Shown one piece after another: positions 44,157 through 54,545 of a stretch of DNA of 64,000 bases. Position 1 is the first letter of the stretch; each line of letters starts with the position of its first letter. A model generated the notes under the pieces. It saw only the letters and a list, made by a program, of their open reading frames with translations. It was not told the origin of the DNA and did no database searches. A program made the position numbers and the translations under genes. The stretch comes from Limnomonas spitsbergensis (taxonomy: Eukaryota > Chlorophyta > Chlorophyceae > Chlamydomonadales): contig JAYJMM010000124.1 of the NCBI GenBank assembly GCA_037349105.1, positions 2,216,001-2,280,000 on the forward strand, written 5' to 3'.

Positions 44157-46178
44157 CTATCGCGGGTTGACCCCCACTGTGACCTGGCGCGCCCCAACCT
44201 CCAGCTCCCCTTTGCTGCTGCGCCTCTCCTCGAGCGCAGTCCTCCTCTGACTGACGCTGTTCATCCACTCTTGCTGCAGCTGTACCAACTCCTCCTCGAG
44301 GTCCTGCCCTGGACCCCCTGGTCCTGGACCTGTGTCGGTTGGCTCCTCCGTTGCATCCGCATCCCGAGCTGCTGCTCTGGTGATGCTGACCCGCTCATGG
44401 GCCGACGGGGCTCCGCCCGCATACCCCTCTTCTGATTCTGAATCCTCCACCGGTGATGGCAGCCCCTCCGAAGGGTCTTCGTTCTCCCCTCCACGCAGAC
44501 TAGCGCCCCTCTGGCTGGAGTGAAGCTCCCCTCTGCACCTTGGGTTCCCGCTGTCCAGGTCCCCTGCACTTGTTCTGCTGGCGCTGTCTTGGGGTGTCTG
44601 GGGCTCCGCCCGCTCCCAGAACTCAGTCTCCAGTGCTGACACCTCCATCTCGTCCATGGGGTCCAGCCATTCCCAGGAAGACGCTGAAGCTCCGAGTGTG
44701 GTGACAAAGGCTGCATGGATCTGTTCTGGTGGCTCGTTCGCGTCCTGGACCGGTCCATCGCTGTCGGCAGTGGGGTCCCACCAGTGGGATCCCTGTCCGC
44801 TCACGATCCAGCGCCCCAGCACCGGCTGGGTCCTTAGTTCTTCCAGCTCCTCCTCGTAGGTATCTGATCCTGCTCCTCTGAACAAGGGATGCAGCGTGCG
44901 CACCCCTGCCGGGTGCGCCTGCCTCCACAGCTGCACTGTCATGACGTCTGCCTGCCAGTAAGGTGCTATGCTGCCGGCCCTGTTGTCACGCCACGCCCTC
45001 CTCTCACAGCGCACCCACTGGTGCACGCACGCTTCTAACCGCTCCACTGCGAACGGTGAGCGCGCGAACTCCTCTTCACCTTCCCACATGGGCCCATCTG
45101 CTGGTGACCTCTGGGCCCCATATGGCCATGTGGGGCAGTCTGTCATGTCCAGCGGCGCCCACTGATCATCCACTCCCCATACGTGCCGCATGGCTGCTGA
45201 CAGCTGGCCTGGTAGCAGGACCCGTTGCATCGCCATGAGCATGACCGTCCATGTTGCTGGGTCTGCTCCCCTGGCGTGCGTGTGTGCGTGGAACTCTGCA
45301 TCATCAACTGATGCGCATTTGGTGATCGCTACGTTCCCTTCGCTCCTTGCGAACAGAAAGACTGGCATGTCATCCCGCCATGCATGCATGTGGATCCATG
45401 CCTCTGAAATGGGCATTTCTCCCTCTTCCATCTCCTCGTGATAGTAAGTTACCAGCTGCCGTACTGGGATGGCTGCCCTGGCTTCCCCAGGAGCCACTCC
45501 CCACGGTACAGCTTGACCTGCGATCATCCTGGGAATGATGACTGACGCCTCAATGGTGGCCTCACACCGCCTTGGCCTGCCGGCATGGCACAGACCTGCC
45601 TCGTCGTAGGTTCCATCCGTTGACCCGCCACCCCTTCCGTGCCCTCCTATGGCATGCACGGGCACGTAGAAAGCGCGGTCTCTGAGAGCGGGATGCTCCA
45701 TCAACTGATGGACACAGTCCTCTGCCCATGGCGTGCGCATGAATCCGGGCTGCGCGCCCTGCCACACCCCCTCGGTGCGCGTGCTATCTGGCACGTCAGG
45801 GTGCGCCTTGTCGGCTGCGTCCACCGCTGTGATGCCTTCTTTCATGGCTAGACCCACCATCTCGCTAACGCAGTATGCATAGCTGGAGTGCCGTGACCAC
45901 CCCCTCTGCATATAATCTGCCATTCTTGTGCTGGGCTGTATGAATCCCTTGGGAGCTGCGCCTAGCAAGACCGCGGTCGTAACCGCGTCCCACGGGAAAA
46001 TCAGTCTGGCCACGGCCTGCATGGCTGCCGCTATGTTTTCGCACGTCTGCGTCCTGCCTGCCAGGAGCCTGTGGTTCTGCAACCTACACAGCCCGTCCTT
46101 GGACTGTGCTGGCAGAGTGATCATGGCCTCCGAGGACGACGCTTCAGGCATCTCTTCCCCCAGGCGGTACCACTGCAC
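44157..46178 (-). CDS. Unidentified 673-residue protein of the giant element
   Basis: A long open frame with no family I recognise. The first two thirds are rich in Trp, Met, His and Ala, like a folded domain (HSSYAYCVSEMVGLAMKEG, WTVMLMAMQRVLLPGQLSAA). The last 200 residues are acidic and low-complexity (ASRTSAGDLDSGNPRCRGEL; ATEEPTDTGPGPGGPGQDLE), followed by a short predicted coiled coil (EEELVQLQQEWMNSVSQRR). It occupies the interval between protease and methyltransferase where reverse transcriptase would be expected, but lacks Y-x-D-D or other RT blocks; a lone SVDD has no RT context. Confidence 0.6.
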   Translation of the reverse strand: MQWYRLGEEMPEASSSEAMITLPAQSKDGLCRLQNHRLLAGRTQTCENIAAAMQAVARLIFPWDAVTTAVLLGAAPKGFIQPSTRMADYMQRGWSRHSSYAYCVSEMVGLAMKEGITAVDAADKAHPDVPDSTRTEGVWQGAQPGFMRTPWAEDCVHQLMEHPALRDRAFYVPVHAIGGHGRGGGSTDGTYDEAGLCHAGRPRRCEATIEASVIIPRMIAGQAVPWGVAPGEARAAIPVRQLVTYYHEEMEEGEMPISEAWIHMHAWRDDMPVFLFARSEGNVAITKCASVDDAEFHAHTHARGADPATWTVMLMAMQRVLLPGQLSAAMRHVWGVDDQWAPLDMTDCPTWPYGAQRSPADGPMWEGEEEFARSPFAVERLEACVHQWVRCERRAWRDNRAGSIAPYWQADVMTVQLWRQAHPAGVRTLHPLFRGAGSDTYEEELEELRTQPVLGRWIVSGQGSHWWDPTADSDGPVQDANEPPEQIHAAFVTTLGASASSWEWLDPMDEMEVSALETEFWERAEPQTPQDSASRTSAGDLDSGNPRCRGELHSSQRGASLRGGENEDPSEGLPSPVEDSESEEGYAGGAPSAHERVSITRAAARDADATEEPTDTGPGPGGPGQDLEEELVQLQQEWMNSVSQRRTALEERRSSKGELEVGARQVTVGVNPR

Positions 46179-46260
46179 GAAGCACCTGCTCTCTGGCGGT
46201 CTCGGCGGGTCTGGCCCTGGGCGAACACGCCCTCTGCTGCCCGACCTGTCGCGGCGGCCC

Positions 46261-47189
46261 TCACCGGCCCGGTCGACCTGGGAATCCTCTCTCCATGCAG
46301 CGGACTGACCTTCCGTCCCTGCTGCGGCCGCGCTGCGGCTCTCTGTCCGCCTCTCCCATTCCTCCAGGGTTGTACCGAGAGGTGGTATTGTGATAGGTCC
46401 TAACGGGCCCCGCCGTATCGTCCTCTTGACTCATAGCTGCTGCCCCCCTGGCCCTTGGGCGGTGAACCTGCATGCTGAGCCGATCCCGGGTCCTGGTGGC
46501 TGCTGCCGCTACCTCGCCGCCTGTGTCGTTGTTGCCCTCCGGGGTACCTGGGCAGAACATGGCAGCTTCCTCCTCACGCAATGTTAAAGGAGCCTGAGGC
46601 TCGTAGCCTTCCTCTGAGACGTTGGAGCCGTCCCCACTGGAACTGGTCTCCCATTCGTCTACTCTGTGCTGGGGTGCTGCCTCCCGCTCTAGCCTCTCAA
46701 ACTCATCCATCTGGGCATCATAGATGTCCCATTCTTTGGTGAGAAACTGCTGGAACATGCCAGGCCATCCCTCACACGGGGCCGGGCACCCCCTCTGCTG
46801 GAGGTCCATGAGAAACTCCACTGCATGCGCCATGGATCTGGATGACCCTGCGGCCGAGTACCATAGTGATTCATGGCCAGGGCTTCTACCGCCATCTGCC
46901 AGTGGTGCCTTTGCTGGGCCACCTGCCCCTCTGGCACCACCTGGAATGTTACAGGCATCGCTGCGGCCTGGTGGCCCACAATTTGTGTTGCTGCGTTCTG
47001 TTCAAATCCCTCGTGGACAGACATCAGACAAGTGTGCCTCTCTTGGCTGACCCACCTGGAATTGTATGACTGCCCTGCTGGCCCCAGCCATCCCGGCGGG
47101 CCTGGCAGCTCACTTGGGCCAGCTGCCTGCTGCTGTTTTTTCCAGTCCTCGTAGGAGACCCCCTTGGCAGCCTCATAAGCCTGCCTCAT
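46261..47189 (-). pseudogene. Unidentified retroelement ORF, frameshifted
   Basis: Frame 47189-46860 (MRQAYEAAKGVSYEDWKKQQ, VTFQVVPEGQVAQQRHHWQM) passes to frame 46833-46261 (AHAVEFLMDLQQRGCP, FQQFLTKEWDIYDAQMDEFE) by a shift near 46840, and ends at TGA where CGA would keep it open. Helical, charged, Arg-rich C-terminus. Unknown function; conserved coding composition suggests it was once translated. Confidence 0.5.
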
Positions 47190-47348
47190 GCTGTCTTCTG
47201 AGGCATCTTGGCTCCTGCCAGGTCCCCTGACTCCCCAGCCCCGTTCTGGGCCTGTTGCTGCTCGCAGTCGGTCAAAACTGGCTCCCGCGGTCCCTGCTGG
47301 GTGACTGCTGCCTTCTGCCCCTAGGCTGGTTGTATCTATCCGCGCGGT

Positions 47349-48489
47349 TCAGCCGCTGGGTTCGAGCCTCAGGTGTAGGCACCACCCGTGGCGTTCTACG
47401 CTGTGGGCTCTCTGCGCGCTCCTGCTGCGCTCTCTGGTTCCCTGGTTCTTTGCAGCATCTGGGGTTGTCCCCCCGTGCTGCGCGCGCTCCTCCACTCTCA
47501 TGGCCTCCCTGGCCCTGTCACTGCCCCCTGGTCCTTGCTGACCAGTGGCCTGTTGCTCATGTTCCTGCGGCTCCTCCTGGCCAAGACTCCCGCTCTCATA
47601 TGTGAGCGAGGTCGCGGGCAGAAGCATTACTCTGATGCACTCAGCCAGCTCCGGGTCTACTGGGGCTGACGACTGCAGCGGCTCTCCTGCCTGCTGGTTC
47701 CCAAGGGCGGTGTACAGCTCCCGCAGCTGGTCTGCACGCAAGATGTACCGCTGTTGTACCTCCGTGAGCCGTATATTGGCATCATGGAGACATGTCCACC
47801 TGACCTGCTGCAACCGCAGGTATTCGACTGTTGCCGCAGCCTGGCGGAATAGCTGCTCCTCCTTTGACCTGATGTCTTGCTGCAGCATCGTCACTTGGTG
47901 CTGCCTGCAGCCTCAGTACATGCATGTACTTCCTACTGGGCCTCTCTTCCTGGGCCTCTTCCTCATCTGAATCCTCTGGCTCTTCGTTCTCCTCCTCGCT
48001 GCCAGGCTCCCCCTGGCCGCGGTTTGCAGTTACCCCCCGCGCTCTGTCTTCTGCCTCTGGGGCGTCTTCCCTAACGCCACCATCGGCCTTCCTTGTTTGC
48101 GTGTTGGGCCCTGCCTCATCTGGCGGTGTCTTCGCAGGGATCCTGCGCGAGTTGGTGTCTTGTAACGTCCCTGGCGGCTGCTCCTCACAAGCCCTCTCGC
48201 CCCTGCCCGGTACTCGCACCTCCGAGCGCCTTACTGATCCCGAGAGTGCAGCTCTCCCAGCTGCAGCTGCCCCGAAGGCCACCCGCTGCGTTGCTCCTGG
48301 TGACGCCACCTGGGCCGCGGGGACTGCCACAACCTTCTGCAGTAGCTCCTGGATTCTCTGTTCGCACTCCTCTGGTGAGTGCTGGCCATGCGCTCCGCAC
48401 AAGACGCATGGGTGGCTTGGGCTTGACGCCAAGCACCTCCTGATGATGTCCTTTTCAGATGCTGGCCTCGCTGCTGCCTTGCGCGCCAT
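47349..48489 (-). pseudogene. Unidentified ORF with a second CCHC-like motif
   Basis: Starts MARKAAARPASEKDIIRRCL and has CVLCGAHGQHSPEEC, a CX2C...H...C motif like a variant zinc knuckle, then a highly acidic stretch (SEEENEEPEDSDEEEAQEER). The frame then shifts near 47900 to a helical domain (SKEEQLFRQAAATVEYLRLQ, NIRLTEVQQRYILRADQLRE). It is in the same frame as the upstream protease ORF, separated by TAG at 48544-48546. Confidence 0.55.
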
Positions 48490-48543
48490 TTTTGTCTCAT
48501 CGGATACCGCAGCACCGGCCCCTGCCTGTGCTGCCGCCTGGCT

Positions 48544-50277
48544 CTAGTGCTGTGACGCAGCAGCCCTGGCCTCCACCTTGCCCTCCCTGGGCACTGCAGC
48601 CTGCACCTGCCTGTGCTGGCGCGTCTTGGAGGGGTTCTCCGGTGGGCCCCTACGGCTACTCCTGCCTGCATCTGCGGCGCTTCTGCCTGCATCTGCGTCT
48701 TTACCGCGGCTCTGTCCCACTTCTTGGTCCGTCCTCATGGCGGCACCTGCGTGTGTGGCCATGGCATGCTGTAAGAGTGGCTCGTGTTCTTCCTCAACAC
48801 TGGCCGCAGGCCACCCTTCCCGTTCTGCAAATCCGCACTGGATTCCTGCCCATGCCACTGCTGCTGCTTGGTACCCCCCTGCTGGGGATGCCAGCACCAG
48901 CGGCAGCGTGAGGTCCCTGACCCCTCGTACTGTCTGGGGACCTTCTCTGGGGCGTAAGGTCAGCCTTCCTGCTGCCTCCAACACTCCGCTGTACTTGAGG
49001 AACTCCGGGTTCCCTACCAAGTGTTCATATGCATCGGGTGGCGTCTTAACGGCCCTGACCACTGTGAGTTCCATAATGGCATTGGGCCCACCGTATCCGT
49101 ACACCACATAAATGAAGAGCACCCCATACAGCAGATCTGCCCCTGCATTGTCTGTGGTACGAATTTTCTCATCCGTACGGATCAGCTCTGCCCCCATGGC
49201 GACTAACTGTTCAGCAATGTTGACGGTGATCACATGGCAGGAGCATGCAGAGTCCATGAGGGCCTTCTGAGCCACCAGGACTTTTCCTTTGACCATAAGT
49301 CCCACACATTGCTCCAGGTTGCTACTGTCGTTCTTAAAGTACTGCAGCTTTGGTGCAGCCGTGACAGCCCTGCTCTCCTGCCTGCCTTTACTGGCCTCAT
49401 CCCTGTGGTCGTCTGAACCCATGGGCATAGTGGTGAAGGACAACGATGTCAGCCTCTCGTTCAACCTGAACACATGCAGGCGGATGTCAGACATATCGTC
49501 AGCCAATTTGCTCAAAACCAGCCTCTTTGCTCCCTTCCTGGAGGCAGGTTCCATGAGCCTTTGCTCAGGTTCCTCCTCCTGGCAAGGTTCAGGCAAAAAC
49601 GACCTAGGACAGGCGTTGTGAGCCGCCTGTTTGACCCCGGCAGGTTTGGGCACCAGCCCAACCTGTGTCATGAGTGCCACCGACTCGCTGAGCATCTCTG
49701 CCATAGTCTGGTGCCAGCCCTCTGGCTCAGCCTGCCCTGTTGGGCAGCTTAGGTGCGACACGTGTGCCGCTTGCTGAGCCTGACCCCCCTGGCCAGGCCC
49801 AGGCCTTTGGTACTGCCTGTTGTTCTGATTTCGCTCGTACGGCCTGCCTGCAGCCTGTCCCTGCTGCGGCCTTGGCGGTAGAGGATACTGCTGTTGCGGC
49901 GGCCTGGCCGGCCCAGATGTGATGTCCGTAGCCAGTGGCGCAGGCCTGCGCTCATCCCTGGTCCTGGGCACCCTGCAGTCCCTGGCCAGGTGCGCCGTGC
50001 TACCACACTGGTAGCATGCCTTGGCTGCCCCCGCAGCGCCTTCTGCGCTGTAATTGGTTGCCCCGGATTGGTCTGCCCATGTAACTCCTTTGGGTTTGCC
50101 GTCAATCCGCAGTTGCTGGACAGCTGCTGAGCCTGCGGGGATCACTGCCCCTTCAAGGCGCGTCCGCATCTCCCACTGTCCCGTTCTCTCTCTTCTTGTT
50201 CTGTTGGACTGCGCCTCTCCTTGGCTAGGCCCGCTGCTGGCCATCTGCTTGAGGCTTGCACCTCCCAGGTCCCCCAT
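48544..50277 (-). CDS. Zinc knuckle and protease of the giant element
   Basis: A 577-residue open frame. A CX2CX4HX4C zinc knuckle lies at residues 88-101 (CYQCGSTAHLARDC), then a Pro/Gln-rich linker, then a retropepsin-like domain near 330-400 with MDSACSCHVI. The usual D-S/T-G has Ala in place of Gly (D342-S-A344), which would probably impair activity. It is in frame with the upstream Gag, separated only by TAG at 50296-50298, and ends at another in-frame TAG. Confidence 0.75.
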   Translation of the reverse strand: MGDLGGASLKQMASSGPSQGEAQSNRTRRERTGQWEMRTRLEGAVIPAGSAAVQQLRIDGKPKGVTWADQSGATNYSAEGAAGAAKACYQCGSTAHLARDCRVPRTRDERRPAPLATDITSGPARPPQQQYPLPPRPQQGQAAGRPYERNQNNRQYQRPGPGQGGQAQQAAHVSHLSCPTGQAEPEGWHQTMAEMLSESVALMTQVGLVPKPAGVKQAAHNACPRSFLPEPCQEEEPEQRLMEPASRKGAKRLVLSKLADDMSDIRLHVFRLNERLTSLSFTTMPMGSDDHRDEASKGRQESRAVTAAPKLQYFKNDSSNLEQCVGLMVKGKVLVAQKALMDSACSCHVITVNIAEQLVAMGAELIRTDEKIRTTDNAGADLLYGVLFIYVVYGYGGPNAIMELTVVRAVKTPPDAYEHLVGNPEFLKYSGVLEAAGRLTLRPREGPQTVRGVRDLTLPLVLASPAGGYQAAAVAWAGIQCGFAEREGWPAASVEEEHEPLLQHAMATHAGAAMRTDQEVGQSRGKDADAGRSAADAGRSSRRGPPENPSKTRQHRQVQAAVPREGKVEARAAASQH

Positions 50278-50295
50278 CTCCGGGGCAAACTTCTC

Positions 50296-51609
50296 CTACA
50301 ACACCACCTGCTGTGTGAGCACTTCAATCTGATCTTCATCAGTCATGCTGAGGTACCCGGGGACCGTCATAACAAACTTGCTGAGAGTCTTGGCTTTAGC
50401 AACCGCTGGGAGCCCGTCATGGAACAGATGCGAGACAGAGTGCCTCCTGCCGAAGTGGTCCACTGCATCCCTTGAGATCTGCAGCAATTCTGCTGTTGAC
50501 AGCACTCTGTGAGCAAATGCCTCCACCGTCTCCTCCGGCTTGACGTCAGGGTCGAGAGTAGTTTTCACACCTAGCCAGAGGTTGGAGATGGCCGTCCTCT
50601 CATCTGAGGTTGGTTTTCCCACCTCTGCCTGAACCACCTTGATCCACAAGGTGAGCAACGAGGCTTCGCAACACTGCTCCTCTTCTGGGGCAATCCACAG
50701 CCCCCTGATTCTTTCCACTTCTCTGGTAGCCCTGTCTCCTGCATGGGGCGCTGCCCTGATGGCTACCATCAGCAGCCCCACGCTAGCTGGCTTGCTGTCC
50801 CATAGCGTGACTAGCGATTTCACCAGCATTGTCATAGCTGATGGCGACTGGCACGACCCAGCGATCTCTCCGGCCACCACAGCGAGTGCTGGCGGGTCAT
50901 CTGACAGCGCCAACCTGTTGTGCGATCCCCAATATCCACACGCCTGGCAATATTTCCTGGCTGCAACCGCCCCCGGGTGCGACATATCCAACACCGGCAC
51001 GTTGCCTTGGATAGCAGGGATTTTGGTGAATTTGGCCACTCCTGCCAGTTGCCGGACCATCTGCTGCTGCAGCTGCAGATTCACCCTTGCCTGCTCCCTA
51101 TCGAGCCTTTTCATTTCCTGGTCGCTGGACTCCTGCCTGGCCCATGGCCTGCGCCTGTCCGTTCCCCCTGGTCCTGAATCCACTGATTCTGAGCGTGACC
51201 CATATCCACCCCCGCCGCCCCCTGAAGGGCTGCGATCTGGATGATATCTGTCACGTCTGTTATCATCTTCCTGTGAATGATCTCCTTGTAACGGCTGTCT
51301 GCCTGCTCTGCCTGCGGAGCTTCTACTCCCCTCAGGTGGCTGCCGCCCAGACCCACTTCTGCTTGGTCTGTCGCCAGGGTCGGACCTCCCCGGATGCGCT
51401 CTGCTGTACTCTGCTGGCCCCCTGGTCGGCTCCTGGCTTTGCCTGCTAGGCTGTTCTCGGCCATCTGCCTGCCCCCTGGGCGGTTCCTGGTTCTGCCGGC
51501 TTGGTTGATCTCTGCCATCTGCCTGCCCCCTGGACGGTTCCTGGCTTTGCCGGCTTGGCTGTTCTCTGCCATCTGCCTGTCCTCTGGGTGGTCCCTGGCT
51601 CCTGCTGTA
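50296..51609 (-). CDS. Gag core of the giant element
   Basis: N-terminal imperfect repeats of QEPPRGQADGREQPSRQS precede a Ser/Arg/Gly-rich segment and then a helical Gag-type domain (WLGVKTTLDPDVKPEETVEA, FAHRVLSTAELLQISRDAVD), with a Cys pair YCQACGYWG upstream. The upstream end is interrupted by hAT copy 2 at 51610; on the other side the same frame continues (52850-52700). Structural role inferred from position and composition. Confidence 0.65.
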   Translation of the reverse strand, partial: YSRSQGPPRGQADGREQPSRQSQEPSRGQADGRDQPSRQNQEPPRGQADGREQPSRQSQEPTRGPAEYSRAHPGRSDPGDRPSRSGSGRQPPEGSRSSAGRAGRQPLQGDHSQEDDNRRDRYHPDRSPSGGGGGGYGSRSESVDSGPGGTDRRRPWARQESSDQEMKRLDREQARVNLQLQQQMVRQLAGVAKFTKIPAIQGNVPVLDMSHPGAVAARKYCQACGYWGSHNRLALSDDPPALAVVAGEIAGSCQSPSAMTMLVKSLVTLWDSKPASVGLLMVAIRAAPHAGDRATREVERIRGLWIAPEEEQCCEASLLTLWIKVVQAEVGKPTSDERTAISNLWLGVKTTLDPDVKPEETVEAFAHRVLSTAELLQISRDAVDHFGRRHSVSHLFHDGLPAVAKAKTLSKFVMTVPGYLSMTDEDQIEVLTQQVVL

Positions 51610-52699
51610 CAAGGTAGCACGATCCGGATACGCTTCTGCTCCGGTCCGCTCCGCTCCGCTTCGATACGGCGGGCTTGGAGTATCAGTATTTTGCAGTCAA
51701 AAACTTGTTTTAGACACATACTGGCATACATACTAGCAAATAGAGACATGAAGATGGTTGCAGGCCAGCAGACAGCCCCCATGCATGCCCAGATGTATGT
51801 CCCCCCCTACGGGCCCCAAAGTAGCCATGCATCCATGCATCATGCACGCATGTTAGTTAGGACTAAGGACCATGCTAATTGCAGTTGCAAAACAGTCAAT
51901 GATTGATGCATTCCCAACTCCTGAACTGTCCAAACAGTAACAACCCATGTTGGTAGTTGCCATGCACAACTAAAATCCCCTAAAGTCCCCCCTTGCCCTT
52001 CAAATCTGCAACCTCTCCTGATACTGTCTGTATGCAGAATTTGGCGACTTTGGCTCAGGGTTCCCCGGGTGAAGGCTGGATTTTCTTAGCTCGTAAAGTG
52101 CTGAATTGCTGATCGATCGGACGACTCGAATATGGCTCGGATACCGTAGTCACGGACGTGTTTCGTTGTTTTCGGAGTTCGTCGTTCCTTAAAACAGCCA
52201 ATTAATTGATCGCATACATCTTTCCCTGTCACTTAGTCGCAATGGCTGGGCTAAAGTATACGTAAAACCCATTGGTTACTTTGATCTACGGAGTGAAGCT
52301 ACCTTGGTGCAGAAATTTCAAAAGGATGTGTCTTACCGGAGCCTGAAAACTCGAGCATGCAACGCTTGCAACGCCATCACGTATTGGAAGACAACTTGGA
52401 GGGGTCAGGGGGTTAGGGTGTTTCCCCGAGGTCATCAACGAATATGTCTAGAACGTCAGCGATGTCCTCAGTTCTATCGGACATGTGATGTAGGCGTACT
52501 ATCGTGTGGTTGTTGAAGCCACCCCCTAAGGCGTCTAAGCCGCACGTGTGCAAGGTCTGCATGGCCTACCATGTCGCCCGGAAGGGCTGCAAAAAAACTC
52601 CTGCATCGTGAGCCGGATCGGAGCAGTATTGCCGTATCCGGAGCGGAGCAGCGATCCGCTCCGGATACGAAACAGGTTTTGCCGTATTGTGCTACCTTG
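51610..52699. mobile_element. hAT-like non-autonomous element, copy 2
   Basis: 1090 bp with the same CAAGGTAGCAC/GTGCTACCTTG inverted ends as copy 1 and closely similar interior. It is flanked by a perfect 8-bp direct repeat CTGCTGTA (51602-51609 and 52700-52707), the hallmark of hAT insertion. No transposase ORF. Inserted into the Gag coding sequence of the giant element. Confidence 0.9.
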
Positions 52700-52850
52700 C
52701 TGCTGTATGCCTGCTCCCTGGGCAGCTCTTGGCCCTGCCAGCCTGGCTACGTTCCTCCTGTGTAATTCCTGGCGTAGGAATCAGACTGTGTTTCCTCTCT
52801 GGCTTCCTGCCTTCTTGGTCCGCTGCTTTGCACACTGCCTGCAGGCTCTG
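52700..52850 (-). pseudogene. Gag segment between two insertions
   Basis: A 151-bp piece of Gag coding sequence that joins the frame of the upstream Gag ORF (ends 61635) to the frame of the Gag core (starts 51609) when both insertions are ignored. It holds one in-frame TAG at 52747-52749. Confidence 0.7.
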
Positions 52851-52922
52851 TCACGAGGCAGCAGTGAACGTGAAGTTTCACTGCGCACAGAAGACACTAT
52901 AACCCCTATAAAGGGCACTTAG

Positions 52923-53462
52923 CACTCCAAAACCTCACCATGTCCATGACCAGGCTGTGTCCACATGGCTCATGTTTAAATAATCTTATGAGTCTTGACT
53001 CAAGCTATGTCCCCGGTTCATCCCTTCCCCGCAGATCTCGCGTCGAAAGCGAGCGAGTGCTACTCCAAGTGGGTGGCAGTGTTTCCTTGAAGGACGACTT
53101 TGCCGCTGAGCACTCATGGGCTTACAGCGCACCTGGAGCGCTCGGCCCTGCTGGTCAGGGACTGGTAATCGACAGTGACCGCGGCCTATCTGACCTCACT
53201 ATTTTGGAGAGAGAACGCTGCATGGGTTACATGGATAATTGCACTGCTGCGCCAGGTATTTCTTTTGCCGCCAGGCACAACCTGACTGGCAGTGCATTTG
53301 ACGCGAACTCGGTGAGTCACTTGATAGCAAGTAGCAACTGGTCTTGCCATCCGTCTCACCTGTGACCGCGGGCCCATTTCTTTCACGACTTCGGTTGAAG
53401 CCATGCCTGGTCCTGAGCTGGGGGGGGAGAGCAATCAGGAGCATCAGGAATTGCATGACAGG
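52923..53462 (+). pseudogene. Methyltransferase C-terminal fragment, plus copy
   Basis: The open frame (LDSSYVPGSSLPRRSRVESE, then DLTILERERCMGYMDN and LTGSAFDANSVSHLIASS) aligns with motifs IX-X at the start of the methyltransferase-integrase ORF (ERERAMGYAVGS, ALGRSMDSWALGAWL). The segment recurs in inverse orientation at 56221-56765 with nearly identical sequence, and its left end is preceded by CTCCAAAACCT in both copies. Confidence 0.75.
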
Positions 53463-53525
53463 ATCTGTGCATGATCCTCCCTGATTTTTCAGTCAGCCCA
53501 GGCCCTGGCAGCTGAGGACGAAGAG

Positions 53526-54545
53526 TTGTGTAACTGCCCTGACCCCTTGAACCATCTAGATGTCTGGCTGGACTCTGCTGTCATGCAGTACTTGCAGCAC
53601 CCTGACCCAGATAGTCTAGACCAGAGTACGGCCACTGAACGCCGCAGGATCTCAAGGCGATCATCGCATTTTGAGCGGACTGTCAATCAACAGTTGCACA
53701 AGCGCATGCCTGGGGGGGGACTTAAGCGCGTACCGAGAGGGCCGTCTTTGCAATACCTGCGCCCTTCTTTGGATACGCCGTGTGAGGTGTGCCTGCTGCC
53801 GGATGTTGACAGGCTGCTTGTCCTTTGTGATTCATGTAACCGAGGTTGCCCTACTTACTGCATGAATCCACCTTTGAGCAGGGTTCCGAAGGGCAGTTGG
53901 GTCTGCGAGCAGTGCAAGGCACTTGGTGCTGGCACCCCAGCCCTACTGACGCTAAGGGAGCAGGCCATGACCGAGGGGAAGCCCAGAGCCAAAAGGGTGT
54001 CGCTCAAGCCGCAGAAGGTCAGCCCATTGCCACCGCTGCCAGCGCCACGGCCGCCAGCTGCACCTTGGCTGAGCCCTGCGCCGCGGCCGGCCGTACGGCC
54101 GCGGCCGCCATCAGAACCACGAGCATTTGCAGCAGTTCCGCCCTCGGGCTGGACCAGCCGGCAACTCAACGTTGCGCAGGCTCGCGAACCGCCATCACCT
54201 CCGCGGGTGATGGTAAGGCCGCCAGAGGATCACGCGTCCTATCCGGGCGGTGAATCCTCTCAGTCAGCGGCACCCGCTACGGCAACCGTTCCACCGAGAC
54301 CTCCGAGTGGTCGGCCAGCCCGGGACCGATGGCCAAGTGTCATCACCAATTGCAACGACCCAGTGGGCAGGGCGGATTATCATTTGGATCCTATGCAGCC
54401 CGCCTCGTATCGATTCATGAGGAAGCATCACGGCCTCCACGTCATCATTGTCCACCTTGCGGCAGCACTAGCGGACATTGTGCTCGCCGTCGCAGTACAC
54501 GCAGTCCCACACGTGGTCTGCTGTTTGGTGGCAGTTATTTCCTAA
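53526..54545 (+). pseudogene. Pre-integrase linker and degenerate PHD finger
   Basis: A 339-residue open frame. Residues 15-75 (DVWLDSAVMQYLQHPDPDSL, then ERRRISRRSSHFERTV and GGLKRVPRG) match the linker normally lying before Ty3-type integrases. A PHD-like motif follows: CEVC, CDSC, CPTYC, CEQC. The usual GWHxxC reads GCPTYC, so the zinc-binding His is lost. The rest is Pro/Ala-rich. The integrase core is absent, so the ORF is a remnant although it stays open. Confidence 0.7.

Noticed and set aside
45270..45310. SVDD in the 673-residue ORF as a reverse-transcriptase active site
   Set aside because: No aromatic residue at the first position and none of the surrounding RT blocks.
38810..51450. 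Many plus-strand ORFs of 60-200 codons opposite the giant element
   Set aside because: GC-rich antisense shadows of the minus-strand retroelement genes; no recognisable domains.
48544..52749. Reassignment of TAG to glutamine in this organism
   Set aside because: THG1 and the kinase end at TAG at the expected C-termini, and the in-frame TAGs occur only in decayed retroelements.
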